From NCBI GenBank assembly GCA_014529385.2, contig CM043960.1, positions 28,239,396-28,303,395 on the forward strand: a stretch of DNA of 64,000 nt. Reading direction: 5' to 3'. Within the stretch, counting starts at the first letter, position 1; the number at the start of each line of letters is the position of its first letter. A program made the translations under genes and the position numbers. The notes under the pieces were generated by a model that saw only the letters and a program-made list of their open reading frames with translations, had not been told where the DNA came from and searched no databases. Shown in pieces: positions 1-11,127 of the stretch. The DNA is from Adiantum capillus-veneris (taxonomy: Eukaryota > Streptophyta > Polypodiopsida > Polypodiales > Pteridaceae).

Positions 1-1149
1 AACACTATTTTAGTTTCTCTGAAGGTTCCATCATAGATAAGGAAAGTGACATTATTTCCTTCCTCTTTGAACTTTTCACCTTACTTGACCTCTTCCATGC
101 TGCAATTCTCTGATCTCCAGGTCAAAAGACGGGGATGACAAAGAGGAAGAGGAAGAAGGAGGCGAGGATGGTGATCGCTTTCTTTGCTTCCTCCTGCTTG
201 GATTTCTTTCTCCCTTATTTGTATTTGCATGGAAGGGAGTTCTTGATGAATTTATCTTCTTTTTGGGATGGTTAGGTGACTACTGTGTCCACCATCTTCT
301 TGGGGCAACATCACTTTCATAGGTAAGAGGAGGGTCAATTTCATAACTTTCCCTTGAAATTTTAGGATGCACTTCAAAGAGTAGTGGAGTGGGTTTAAGA
401 ATGTTAAGCTAACACCAACTCCTATCAACATTTTCAATAGCTCAATAATGGTTAATCCATGTGCAAGTCCGAAAAGACTCCATTATTAAGACCATAGTTC
501 TCAATGGTGTCCTTCATACCCTATAAATAGGCATGCCAATCGAGATAATAAGTCCCAGTCCCACTTACACTATTGCAATGATCAACTCCAACCTTTCATA
601 GATTACTCAAGGACCTCTTTTCTTAGGCACGAAAAGAGAAACCTTAGCTACGATACCAATATGAGAATCCGGTACTTACTTTAGATTTAGTGGAATATAA
701 TTTATGTAATGAGAGTATTTTCCTTAAAAGAATTCTTTAGAGAAGACTAAAGGTTGTGTCGGGATGATTTTATTGCACATTTACACATTAGAATATTCAA
801 GCCATGCACATAATTCAAAGAGAATGCCACAAATAAGATTGACAACTTGATGAGGACCGACTAATTAGCTCACCACCCTCCAAAAGGTCCTTGTATTATA
901 ATTCTCTCTCAAAGAGAGCTTTGATTACAACACAACTTGTTCTCTTGTAGATCTTTTCTTGGACCAAGAAGAAGGTGCTCTTCAAAATTCCATGGTGTAA
1001 CCCTCCTTCCCAAGCCCTAGAAACCCCAACGGGGAGAAAGAACTGGGGGTTACGACGTAGATAAGGATGAAAGAAGTATTTTCCAATCAAGAGAAATAGT
1101 AATCCATTTATGCTTATTCCATGATCAAGTTCTTGGCATAGAAAAAGAA
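1..1149. other. unassigned sequence, no gene seen
   Basis: AT-rich sequence with only short, low-quality open frames on either strand. I see no domain motif, LTR boundary or tandem repeat. It could be old transposon debris or intergenic DNA. Confidence 0.4.
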
Positions 1150-2383
1150 CTCATATCCATCTTGTTAGCTAGAGGTTGTTGAAAGAAAACATCTTTCTTT
1201 GCAATGCCTTGGTCGACATGTATGCCATATGTCATCTGCTTCAGAAAACACAAAAAATGCTTGAAGAGCAGCCTGTCAAGGACGACCTCTCTTGGAAATT
1301 TTTAATTGCCGGGTATGCCCAATAAGGGCTGGGCCAAGAAGCCTTGGGCTATTTTCAGAGGCATCTCTCCATATGAAATTACCTACGCGTGCATTTTGAA
1401 GTCATGTTGCAATATGCAAAACATTGATATGGAAAAAAGAATTCACGCTGATATTGTTAGTCACAAGCTGCTAAAAGTAAATATCGTGCTTGGCAATTCC
1501 TTGGTCGACATGTATGCCGAATGCGGTGTACTTTAGAAAGCACATAAAGTGCTTGAGGAGCTACTTGCTTGGGATGTTGTCTCTTGGATCTCCTCGATTG
1601 CACAATATGCCTAATAGGGACAAGGCAAGGAAGCTTTGGGCTGTTTTTAGCGGATGCGAAGCAAGGGCATCTCTCGAGATGCAATCACTTATGCTTGCAT
1701 CTTCAAGGCATGTGGAACCACTCAAGATGCCAATACGGGAAAAAGAATTAACAATTATACTGTTAGTCGGGGGCTGCTAAAAGAAAACATAGACAAATTC
1801 ACCCAAGCTTTTAGCTTGAAGACATGTGGCACTACACAAGACACTTATATGGACAAAACAATTTACGATCTTATTCTTAGTAAGGTTCTTTTGAAAAAAA
1901 AATGTCATGCTTAGCAATGCCTTGGTTGACATGCAAGCCAAATCTCGTCTACTTCAGAAATCATAGAAATTTCTTGAGGAGTTGCCTATCCCATATGAAC
2001 TCTCTTTGACTGTTCTAGCTACGGGATATGCCCAATAGGGGCAGTGCTAGGAAGCTTGGGCTATTTGGATTTGAAATGAGGCCATCTCTCTAGATGCAAT
2101 TACCTACGTTTTTATTTTGAAGGCATGTGGCATTATGCAAGACGTTGATATCGGCAAAAGAATTCACGATAATATTGTTAGACAAGAGCTACTAAAAGAG
2201 AACATCGTGTTGGGAAATGCCTTGGTTGATATGTATACCAAATGTGGTGTCCTTCAAAAAGCACAAATAGTGCTTGAGGAGCTACCTATCCAAGATGTTG
2301 TCTGTTGGAATTCATTGATTGCAAAATATGTTGGCAAGGCTAGGAAGCTCTGTGCAGTATGCACTCTCATGTTCACAATTTAA
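1150..2383 (+). pseudogene. PLS-type PPR protein pseudogene, several repeats
   Basis: PPR proteins bind organellar RNA, mostly in editing, splicing or stability; this copy cannot make one. Three to four degenerate units can be read on the plus strand by switching frames. Each follows the wording G-K-R-I-H-D, LLKENIVLGNALVDMY, KCGVL-KAQ, VLEEL-DVVSWN, ALIA-YAQ-GQ, with ITYACILKACG between units. The cleanest unit is at 2117-2330; others are near 1160-1340, 1380-1660 and 1670-1915. In-frame stops follow the VDMYAECGVL and IAQYA positions and there are several frameshifts. No start codon, transit peptide or E/DYW tail is visible. The same wording recurs at 13.68-14.29 kb and, reversed, at 23.2-24.4 kb, so this belongs to an amplified and decaying family. 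Organellar targeting is inferred from the family only. Confidence 0.8.
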
Positions 2384-2628
2384 TGCAGAAACATGTGAAA
2401 GGGTCACAATGGTGTTCTAAAACAATAAGAAAGTGTTAAAATCGTTAAGTTGAGTTTAACTATAATTATATAAGGTGAAGCAGTGTTCGGGAATGTCTCT
2501 TTTATTAAGCGATCGAGTGTCCTCTTCGCAAAGAAGCAAACCAAAAACAAATTTTTTGAAATTTGTAGGATTTTTGAACTAAGTTTTGACATCATTGTAT
2601 CGGTTTTCCTCTTTACCATGGTTTTCTC

Positions 2629-2659
<31 letters not shown>

Positions 2660-3099
2660 CACACACACATACATATATATAAATAGATAAATAAATAAAT
2701 AAATCTACATCTATAATTTAAAAAAACTCATTAAAATGTATTATATATTTACTTATTTATATTGTGTGTGTGTGTATATATGTGTGTGTGTGTGTATATT
2801 TATATATATGTGTATGTGTATGTATGTTTGTATATGTATGTATAGAACTTACTAGAATTATGGAAGGTGAGGCTTCACTTTATCATTTGAAAAGAATAGA
2901 ATGCAACAGAAGTCAAGCCATGTGAGGAAGTCAAATGAAAGATGAAATAAAAATATTCATCTAATATTTTTAAACCAAAATAACATTTAAGATAAGTTTC
3001 AATCATCACTAAAAACATATTGAAAGTACACCTAACCCAACACTTCTCTAAGGCTTCTTTTAGAAAGCCAAAAAGAGTCTCTGTGTCTCTCTACCTATA

Positions 3100-3144
<45 letters not shown>

Positions 3145-3422
3145 CAAGCGATGGGCGACCTGTGGGGAGGCGTCAGCACATGAGATACGCCCTACAACCC
3201 TGCTCATAAGTCGGATCAATATATGCACATGCATTCAACAGGTCGCGTTCTCTATACATAGGCTGGCTCAATCTACAGATAGTTTGGCACCGTTAATCTT
3301 CATCAGAAGTTGGCACGTTAATCTTCGTCACATACTCCTCAAGAAGCGCTTTGACATATTAAAGTTGGGGTCTCTCTCAACCTTAGGTATTTCAGACAAG
3401 GTTCACACAGAGGCAGTCGAAC
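2384..3422. repeat. microsatellite-rich spacer: (AT)n, (AC)n, (TG)n, (CT)n
   Basis: Spacer with an (AT)n-(AC)n compound tract at about 2629-2690, a TG/TA tract at about 2762-2830 and a (CT)n tract at 3102-3142. The frames that cross these tracts encode only Ile-Tyr or His-Thr strings and are not genes. The last ~280 bases lead into the ORF1-like pseudogene and could be its 5' UTR. Confidence 0.7.
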
Positions 3423-4178
3423 ATGTCTTTTGGTACCTCAATCTCCCGCACAAGCAAGAGTTTTCTAGCAGTGACAGCTGCGCCAAAGAAGGACTCCATC
3501 GCTCGACAAGAAGCAAGGATTATGGATTTGGAGACGAAGGTTCAAGAGCTCATCGAGGAGAACAAAAAATTGAAGGAACGCTAGCATAAACTTGAGAAAG
3601 GCAAAGGAGTAGAGCCAAGCTCTACCTGCACAAGCACATGAAGTCAATTCCTCCCTCGTTGAGAGTGCCATAGAAGTCCAAAAGAAAGCTCACGAGGCAA
3701 CCCATGAAGAAATTGACACCGAGATACAAGCGGCCCTACAAGAGTGTCAACTACAAGAATCTCTTGGCCTCAAGGTCCGGATTGGGGGGCTCCACCACCA
3801 TGGTGCACTGACGAAGATAACCTCGAAGAAACCATCACCAAAATTAATGACATTCTTCAACCAGTTCAGATCAAGCCCGAAACTATTTGTTGGATCAACG
3901 ACACACATAGGCCTGTGCCACCCAAGCAGTGTATCCTCACTTTCAAGGACAAAGAGGAGCGGATCAAGTTTCTATGTCAATCCCGACTCTTAAAAGGGAC
4001 AAAGCTTTGGATTTTCAAAGAATTAACCACGACCCAACCCAAGATGAAAGCAAGCAAACTCAAGATGATGCACAAAGCCCGGAAGCAAGGTAAATGGGTA
4101 GTCTATCAAGGCAAAAAATCCATCATCCAAGAATTTCAAACTCCCAAACCAATTATCTCCTCCCCTGAGCCCCCTTAG
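3423..4178 (+). pseudogene. LINE ORF1-like RNA-binding protein, frameshifted (coiled coil + RRM-like + CTD)
   Basis: The ATG at 3423 opens a Ser/Thr-rich N-terminus, followed by a heptad-like stretch (ETKVQELIEENKKLKER) that ends at a TAG near 3583. A +/-1 shift near 3620 continues the helix-rich part (VQKKAHEATHEEIDTEIQ, then LGLKVRIGGL). A second shift near 3790 enters the last open stretch, 3793-4178. That stretch has an RRM-like half (EDNLEETITKINDIL, CILTFKDKEERIKFL) and a basic C-terminal half (LLKGTKLWIFKELTT, KARKQGKWVVYQGKK). This order, coiled coil then RRM then basic CTD, is that of L1-type ORF1p, which coats LINE RNA during retrotransposition. The stop at 4176-4178 is followed by non-coding DNA; no endonuclease or RT is seen downstream, so the copy is broken or cut short. 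The LINE class assignment is inference from pattern, with moderate confidence. Confidence 0.5.
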
Positions 4179-4677
4179 GGTTTTTGATTAGGGTTTTTGT
4201 TCTTTTCTTCCATGGTTTTGATGGACCCTCAGTCCTTAACTAATATGTATCAAACGTCCTCACATACTTGGAGTGACCGTTACGCTTTGTTTTTGGTCTC
4301 ATAAATCATAGCTGACCTTCGTGGACGATAATTAATTATCTATCTATCTTTGTCTCTATTTACAAGTCAAATGTGTTCTAATAATCACTCAATTTATTAC
4401 AACGAAAAATGTTACCTTCTTCATCATGCCATCGTGAAGTCTTCACCTTGTTTTTCAAACTTTAAAAAAAGAGGATACAATTTAAATTATTTGCTGGGTC
4501 ATCTACTGGGTCTACAGCCCTTTTAAACCGAATCTGGCGAGATACCTTCCTCCCTCCGTCCCCAAAAGTAAAATTGCATGTCTCTCTCTCTCTCCTCTCT
4601 CTTCTGTCGGCATCGCTGTCCTGACGTGCTTCGCCATCACTGTCCTGAGAGCCCCGCCTGCACAACAGCTTCCCCCT

Positions 4678-4680
<3 letters not shown>
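4179..4680. other. spacer, no gene seen
   Basis: Starts with two plant-type 'agggttttt' elements after the ORF1-like stop, then AT-rich sequence and a short CT tract at about 4581-4604. Frames here overlap the poly-C run on the opposite strand and look artefactual. Confidence 0.4.

Positions 4681-4729
<49 letters not shown>
4681..4729 (+). repeat. 49-base poly-C homopolymer
   Basis: An uninterrupted run of 49 C (poly-G on the minus strand), bordered by ctctg and gaccccg. It creates Pro-rich plus-strand and Gly-rich minus-strand open frames that should not be annotated as proteins. Such a run can form an i-motif or G-quadruplex, and its exact length is prone to sequencing error. Confidence 0.95.
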
Positions 4730-4730
<1 letters not shown>

Positions 4731-6148
4731 ACCCCGACCCTGCTTCTGCATGCTCGGCCCAGCTCCTTTGTCGTTCACCGCCTTCGCCCGCTGGCTGATC
4801 TTGGAAGCCGTTGCCCCCTTCCCCTCGTTGTTTGCACACCCGCCTCAATGGCAATAAGTTGAGGCAATGCAATGCGTATCAGTGAGACCACAAAATCGGT
4901 TTCTCTCTGTGCACTTCTCGTGATGCATGGCCCGTCTTTTCCTGACAACAACGCAGATGTCTCTCTCTCATAACAGCTTTGAGTTCAACTCTCCTCATCA
5001 ACTAAATCTTTAAGGTCTCTTGCATAGTTTCCTACGACGTTAAAACTCTCTTCTTCTCCTTCTTCCACTTGGCTCTAAAACATTTAACTTTTACTTTAGT
5101 CCCTTTAAGCAAAGGTATCTCCTTGGATTCCCTCAAAACTAATGAATCCAAAATTGGGTCTCTCACACTGCCTCTTTTTCAAGTTCTATGCCTCTTTTTA
5201 CAACATCAAAATGATGCACTTTCAAGCTTTTGAAAAAGTTTTAACGGTTTTGGAATGGTCTTTCACATATTTCATTCAATCAGGTGTGATAAGTCAAGGA
5301 ATATTTTAGAAGTCTATGTGTCTTTGAAAAATTTAAGTGGAGCTTGAAGTAGCCTTCAAAGCGATTTCTTAAGAAATCAAATATAAGTAAAGTTTTGTTG
5401 GAGCTCCTTCTCTTGCATCGGATCTGCCAGCTGCCAGGCCTTATCACGGGGAGGCCAATGAAAGGTGTTACGATAGGGCGAAGCACACACGGGGGAGGCT
5501 AGAGGTCTTGGGCATCGAGGCCGGTGTGAGGTCCCCCCGTTAATAAGGCACACGGGGTCGATTGGAGGGATCAACGGCCCAAGTGTATCTGACTATCAAT
5601 CCCTACTCGTTGAAATAAAAAATTTAGGCGCCTTTCGTTGTGCTCCTTGCTCGAGCCCACGACCTCCTCCCACAGACACCCACGCCCTATCCAACCCGCC
5701 TATCATGCATCTGTGCTAGCCTTACAAGCCCTGCGTGTAATAAATATTGCCCCCTCTGGTCGCGTGGATCCGACGGCCTAAAGTCCCCCCACCGTGCTGA
5801 GAGGTTTCCTCGTTGTAGATCCCTCGAGTGACACCCCGTGTCACTTATAAACGAGCCCCCCACCCCCTTCCTTTGTAGATTGGTGCACATTATCCTCCCT
5901 CCTCTACAGATTCAAACTCCTTCCCTATCCCATTCCATCTCCTCTGCAGACCGATGTAGGTCATCAACTGTTGTCTACCTTGTCCCTCCCTACTCCTAGT
6001 TGCGCATCCCATCCCCGCCATCTGCTCTCGCTCTCTCTGTCTACACGCTTGTATACCATCAGGACGCCTCATCAAAAGATGAACGGGAGCTCTGAGCCCA
6101 TCCGTTGCAAGATCATCTGCATGAACTCTCTCTCCCAACCCTCAACAC

Positions 6149-6190
<42 letters not shown>

Positions 6191-7194
6191 CTTGTGGTCC
6201 CTTCTTGCTCTCAAAGGGTCGGGACGACTTGAGATTCCTCTTAATCAAGCATGTCAAAAAGAATTTGGCGCACCTACTCACACCTATTGGCTTCGCCCTT
6301 TGGGTGGCAAAAAAAGAGCAAAAATATGTGTCTCCAATTTGTTCATGTCCCATGCCCACGAGAAAGCTCTTCATAAATATTTTTGTGAGCCACTTTGAAA
6401 AGATAAAAGGTTCAAAAAGAAAATTTAATAGCAGTTCTTGTAGGGGATATTTTATCTATCAATACTATATATAAAGCGGGGAGGAATTCTAGTCCCTCCC
6501 CTCGCCACGTGGTGCAAGTTGCTTCCTCCGGTCCTATTCTTTGCAACCCGGTGACTCTCTCGCCCACCTTCGATAAGTGTTTTCTGCTCCAAGCCACTGT
6601 TTGAGATCAAAGGAGGTGAGCGAGGACCAACCTAATCGATCACAACACCATCTTGGTAGGTACGAGTTAATGATGTCCTTCGTTAAAGAGTGAATGAATC
6701 CGCCATTCATGGCTAGAGCTCCAAGGGGACTCGGGAGTTAATAAGAGCTGAGTGGCACTGGATGCTAGTGGGGTTATTGAAAGAAAGTGAAAGCATGTGG
6801 TCGCACCCATGAGGAAAAGAAAAAGGCTGCTGAAATTCAGGGAAAAAGCCACCACACCTATTGAAAAAGTCGTTTTGAGCACCTACTGGTTGAAAGGTGA
6901 GAGAAATACTCCCCTTTGATGTTCCCCTAAAGAATAGCTTAAGCCCTACAATTTCGAATGGGTTAGTGGGGTTACTAGCAAACTTCTACATTCACCCATA
7001 GGCTAGGTTCCCAAAATACTGAGATTCTTGTATCTCTATCCACCCACTACGCTACTCCTCCTGAGTGAAAGAGAATAATTAAAAAGATAATTATCTTTTC
7101 TCTTTTCGTGCAAAGAGAATAATCTTTGCACAAATCGCACAACTCCTCTGCGAGGTGACAAAGAATGTCCGTGAGTGCCAACGGGTCACTTGAC
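4730..7194. other. unassigned sequence with a (CT)n tract and a possible tRNA-like SINE relic
   Basis: No supportable gene. A (CT)n tract lies at 6152-6188. At about 5630-5715 the minus strand reads like a tRNA-derived head: GGTTGGATAGGGC (A-box-like), then GTGGGCTCGAGC (B-box-like). No poly-A tail or TSD was established for it. At 7080-7135 there are short palindromic AT-rich words (aagataattatctt; gcaaagagaataatctttgc) next to the LINE insertion described below. Confidence 0.35.
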
Positions 7195-8226
7195 CGCAAA
7201 GATAATAATCTTTTTCTTTTTTTGCAGAACTCACAATTGTGAGCAGTAGATAAATTAAAAACCCAATTTTTTTAATCACAAACCAGCCATGGCTTCTAGG
7301 ATCCAACATCAAGCTACAAGCTAACAGGGGAGCAACCCTGACTCCGAAGAAAGAAATAGGATACCAAGCTGAATGCATCATCTAATAAGGGATCCACCCT
7401 CGCAAGGAAGAGATCTATAAGCAAGCCTAATCCACCACTGGAGTAGGACCCTGATAGAGAATACTAAAGCCAAAAGGGGCGGGGCCCAAAGTCCCCATCA
7501 CCAACGTTGGCCTCAAGGGTTGCCACTGTGCGAGGTCTTTGTCATTGACTTTGATATGCCCCACGAGCAGTAGAAGAATGGGCCTATCACAAGAACACCA
7601 TCAGACAAAAGCTTGACATGGGAGACGACCAGCAGAAACCCAAGGCATCACCGAACCACCACGGATCCAAAGGAGCATGTAGCTTTGACAAGGGAGCCAA
7701 ACCCCATCACCTTGCGTACCACTGATGCACAACCGATTTGCCACCCCTACTCTGCACCCTGACAAGCCAAGGGAACAAACATTGGTTGCCAATAGTCCCC
7801 GACAAGAGGGGAGGGAGGTACGACCTCTCCCTTGAGACAAAAATTAAGCGGGAGGTCAAGAAGAGCAGACGAAGCTCGGCGAAGCTGCAAGGCCCTCTCC
7901 CAGAGGGTACCCCACCCTCTCAGGCGATGATAAATTTCGAGCGTTGCTACCTATGTGGCAGCAACCATTGCCATTAAAAAGCTCTGCATTTTTAACATCA
8001 ACGACGCCTGCTAGTGCCACGTAGGGCACTAGCGCTCGAAATTTAACCGCAAATCTCTCAGGCACCTTGCCCTTTTCCCAACCCCTCTGTAGGTCAACTC
8101 GTGCCTCGTGCATAAGGAAATCACCCTACCTCAGGTCGCTCGGAGCTCCTTTCGGCTCATGCAGTCCTCGCAGGCTGCAAAACCCTAACGTAGAGCTCCT
8201 CCATGCGCAAAGATAATAATCTTTTT
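7195..8226 (-). mobile_element. 5'-truncated or non-autonomous LINE insertion with long target-site duplication
   Basis: The word cgcaaagataataatct plus following Ts occurs at 7195-7215 and again at 8206-8226. Between the copies, read on the minus strand, is about 990 bp ending in the palindrome CTCACAATTGTGAG, then TTCTGC and an A-rich tail. The same 3' end (GGCATGGCT block, CTCACAATTGTGAGTT, TGC, poly-A) closes the LINE fragments at 21485 and 57155, which carry ORF2-type coding remnants. The direct repeats therefore look like the TSD of a target-primed insertion. Coding sequence in the insert is not recognisable, so it may be a non-autonomous derivative. The right-hand copy abuts an older LINE tail at 8227-8262. 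Confidence 0.6.
7926..8054. mobile_element. candidate 129-bp inverted-repeat MITE with 9-bp TSD
   Basis: The word CTCTCAGGC stands at 7917-7925 and 8055-8063. Between the copies the arms carry AAATTTCGAGCG at 7932-7943 and its reverse complement at 8033-8044; pairing continues imperfectly inward (GTTGCTACCTATGTGGCA against TGCCACGTAGGGCACTA). A 9-bp TSD suits Mutator-like MITEs. The outermost bases pair poorly, so the exact ends are uncertain. It lies inside the LINE insertion of 7195-8226. Confidence 0.45.
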
Positions 8227-8262
8227 TTTTTTGGGCAAAACTCACAACCGTGAGTGGATTAT
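8227..8262 (-). mobile_element. older LINE 3' tail relic
   Basis: A T-rich run followed by ggcaaaactcacaaccgtgag reproduces, reversed, the 3' palindrome and A-tail seen at 7216-7250, 21490-21515 and 57125-57155. Only the terminal bases are clear; the rest of this older copy is not recognisable. Confidence 0.5.
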
Positions 8263-8972
8263 ATAATAATCTTATAGAGAGTTATTGAGAGGGTGTTCCA
8301 AACTAATTTTAAAGTGCAAAAGTCTCTCCGTTTCGGAATTCAATCTCATCTGACAAAAAACGAGAATCTCTAATTTCAGAGCATATATGTGATGTGGAAA
8401 TGCTGGGCTGGCTTGCATACATTTGCCATTTTTCATATTGGACGCATGTTTTTAAATGAAGAATCTAGTGACCTTGGGATTCAAAAGGAAAAGAGTGGCG
8501 AGGATAAATTTTCTTTCCTTGATGCTGAGCAAGCAAGACAAATTAGTGAATTTTATCTTGGAGTGTATCTTCGGAGAAGCCTTGAAAAATCTAGGCAAAG
8601 ACTTCAACCACTTTAAAAATAGAGCTTTGAAATTGACTTTTTATGCTACGATTTACACGAGGTGAACAGGTTCATTGACTTATTGTGTTACGTTTTATGC
8701 AAGCTACTCAATAACAATCACATGTGATTTATCTGCCGAAAAAGGTTTTTCTTATATGGTGTACTTCATTTGTAATTCTACTTAGGTTAAAAGAATTGGC
8801 ATCACTATGGCTTGTAAAGCCAAACAGATAGAGAGATTGTCTACATTCTAGTGGGTGGAAAGCCCTCCAACCGATAGCTCTACACTGCCAGCACACATGA
8901 GCTTCTCGATCACCACCTTTTTGCTCTTCCCACCTTCATGTGGTTGCTCTAGAAGCTCAACACCATCAACGT
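8263..8972. other. spacer, no recognised gene
   Basis: Two overlapping plus-strand open frames (about 8389-8665) have ordinary composition, for example FHIGRMFLNEESSDLG and DAEQARQISEFYLG, but match no family I recognise. They may be remnants of a host exon. The rest is AT-rich spacer up to the Ty3 element. Confidence 0.3.
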
Positions 8973-9268
8973 TGTGACGTGTTTTGGCAGAATGATGCGG
9001 GACACCCCAAAGCCTTTGAAATATGTAAGCATGCTTGTACAAAGTGTAGAAAGGTGGTGTGTGCCAGCTGTCTCTACGCATGCGGGCCAGTTGTGCGGGA
9101 TACATAGTTCTGTTGTTTTTGTACATAGAAGTATCGAAACTTCAAAGTGTGAGTAAGTTCTTTAAAAATATGAAGAAAATTTGAACTTTTATTAGCTTAG
9201 GGTCGTGAGTGAAGAGGGATATTCAACTGTGAAGAAGAAACTATGTGTTGCTACCGCCTGCGATTAAG
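8973..9268 (+). repeat. 5' LTR of deleted Ty3 element (truncated)
   Basis: Begins TGTGACGTGTTTTGGCAGAA and matches the start of the 3' LTR at 11128 over about 300 bp with scattered differences and a short indel. It stops near 9268, where sequence jumps straight to pol. The missing LTR remainder, primer site, gag, protease and RT were lost in one deletion. The preceding acgt (8969-8972) matches acgt after the 3' LTR. Confidence 0.75.
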
Positions 9269-9284
9269 ATAGTGTGAGAGAAAA

Positions 9285-11067
9285 TATGGCGGATATACTC
9301 ACTTTTAAAGAGATTCATGCAAGGAATGAATTGAAGAAACATTTGGAAAAGAAGATAGTCCAACTATGCATGCGGAGCTTCAGGATGTAGAGGGTCCCTT
9401 ATACTTTGATGGGGCTTTCAAGAGGAGCATTAATAAGTGCACTATTGGTTATGTAATTGTGGATAAAGATGGAATTGAATGTTGGTTTGGAAGCCAAGAA
9501 GTGGATGTAAAGAGTAATAATGAGGCTGAGTATGCAAGCCTCTGTTTGGGCTTGGAGGAATGTGTCAAAAGACATGTAAGGAGGCTTTTAATCAAGGTGA
9601 TGCTATGTTGATTGTGCGGCAATTTCAAGGTACATGGAAGGTAAATCAAGAAGGCATGAAGGGCTGGTTTTTCAAAGTGAGGAAGCTGTTAAAGTTTTTT
9701 ACTTCCTTTCAAATATGGCATGTACCCCAAAATTTAAATGTAAGGGCTCATGAGTTGGCAGAACAGGTGTTCACAAAGGATGTGCATGCAGTGATAATTA
9801 GAGAGCCAAGGTATCTTGGAAGGGAATCCCTCCATGAGGAAGAACTTGTGTTGCAAACGGGTTTTGCAAGAAAGGGATTGGCTTCTCAACAAAGGGAGGC
9901 AATCACACAAAGGGCTATGAGGTACGTCTTGGTTGGAGAGAAAATGTATCAAAAGGGGGCTTATGGTGTTATGAGAAGAGTTCTTTACCTTGATGAAATT
10001 TATGATTGCTTAAAAGCATGTCATGAGGAAGGATGTGGAGACCATTTTGGATTGGAAATTACAAGAAGGAAAGTATTGAATGCTCAACTTATGTGGCCAA
10101 GTATGAATAGGGATGTCGTGCATTGGTGTAGAAGCTGCCATGAGTGCCAAATGTATCAAAAGAGAAAGTTGATGCCTGAGCCTTTGAGACATATTGTAAG
10201 CTATGGACCTTTTGAGAAGTGGGGTGTGGATGTAATTGGTCCTCTTCTAGTCACTAGAAATGGAAAGCACTACATACTTAGTGCAGTGGATTATATGACA
10301 AGATGGCCAGAAGCAAAGGCTAGTAGAGGGGCTACAAGCAAAGGTGTATGCAACTTTATCTTTGATTGCATATGTTGTAGATTTGGAGTGCCATTGGAGC
10401 TTGTAAGTGATCAAGGGAAAGAGTTTAGAAATGATATTATCATTGAATTGTGGAGAAATTGGAAATCAAACACAAGTATGCTACTCCTGATCATCCACAA
10501 TGCAATGGGTTGGTGGAGGCATTCAACGGAGTTTTACAAAAGATATTTTTCAAGGTTGTGAAAGAGCATCCAAAAGATTGGGATATGTATTTGAAGAGGG
10601 CATTGTGGGCATATAGAGTGACTCAGAAATCATCCACGGGGTTCACTCCATTTCATTTGGTTTATGGAGAAGGGTGTGTTATGCCGGTTAATGTGATGCT
10701 TCCTTCATTGGAGTTCATTTTGAAGCATAGATTGGTTGAGGAGGAGCATGTAAAGGAGAGACTGGCATCTATGCATAGCCTCTTGTTGGATAGAGAAAGT
10801 TCCATTAGATACTATGAAGACTTGGGAAGAAGAAGGGCTGATGTATTCAATGAAAAGATAAAGGAAAAAGGGTTATGTGAAAGCATGTTGGTTATGAAGT
10901 ATAATAGTGCTTTGGACAATACCTTTCAAACAAAGTGGGAAGGTCCTTTTGTGGTGCATAAGATGTATGAAAATGGAAGCTATCAGCTCAAGGACTTGGA
11001 TGGAAAGATGCATAAGGCAAGAGTCAATGGGATCCGGCTCATGCCTTATGTGACAAGAATCATGTGA
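9285..11067 (+). pseudogene. Ty3 pol remnant: RNase H and integrase
   Basis: The frame opens with VRENMADILTFKEIHARN (9283-9340), the linker before the second RNase H. An RNase H of the RVT_3 type follows (LYFDGAFKRS; NNEAEYASLCLGLEE) to about 9595, where a one-base shift moves into the 9560-10561 frame. The integrase has the zinc-binding HHCC module (CHEEGCGDHFGLEITRRK; WCRSCHECQ) and the catalytic core Asp in WGVDVIGPL and Asp in LVSDQGKEF. A second shift near 10450 leads to the 10450-11067 frame, which keeps the catalytic Glu region (PDHPQCNGLVEAFNGVL) and the C-terminal part (FVVHKMYENGSYQLKDLDG). No chromodomain is visible. Two frameshifts and the missing upstream half make it non-functional. 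Confidence 0.85.
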
Positions 11068-11127
11068 TGAAGCAAGAAATGCATATGGAACACTTGAAAA
11101 TGTTCCATGCTTGTTGGGGGGGCAATA

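Noticed and set aside
4462-4872. Gly-rich minus-strand and Pro-rich plus-strand frames
   Set aside because: Both are created by the poly-C run; no conserved residues outside it.
5630-5715. A true tRNA gene
   Set aside because: Only loose A/B-box resemblance on the minus strand; no acceptor or anticodon stem pairing could be established.
11067-11127. Envelope-like or chromodomain sequence after integrase in the Ty3 elements
   Set aside because: The frame ends shortly before the polypurine tract and neither domain is readable.
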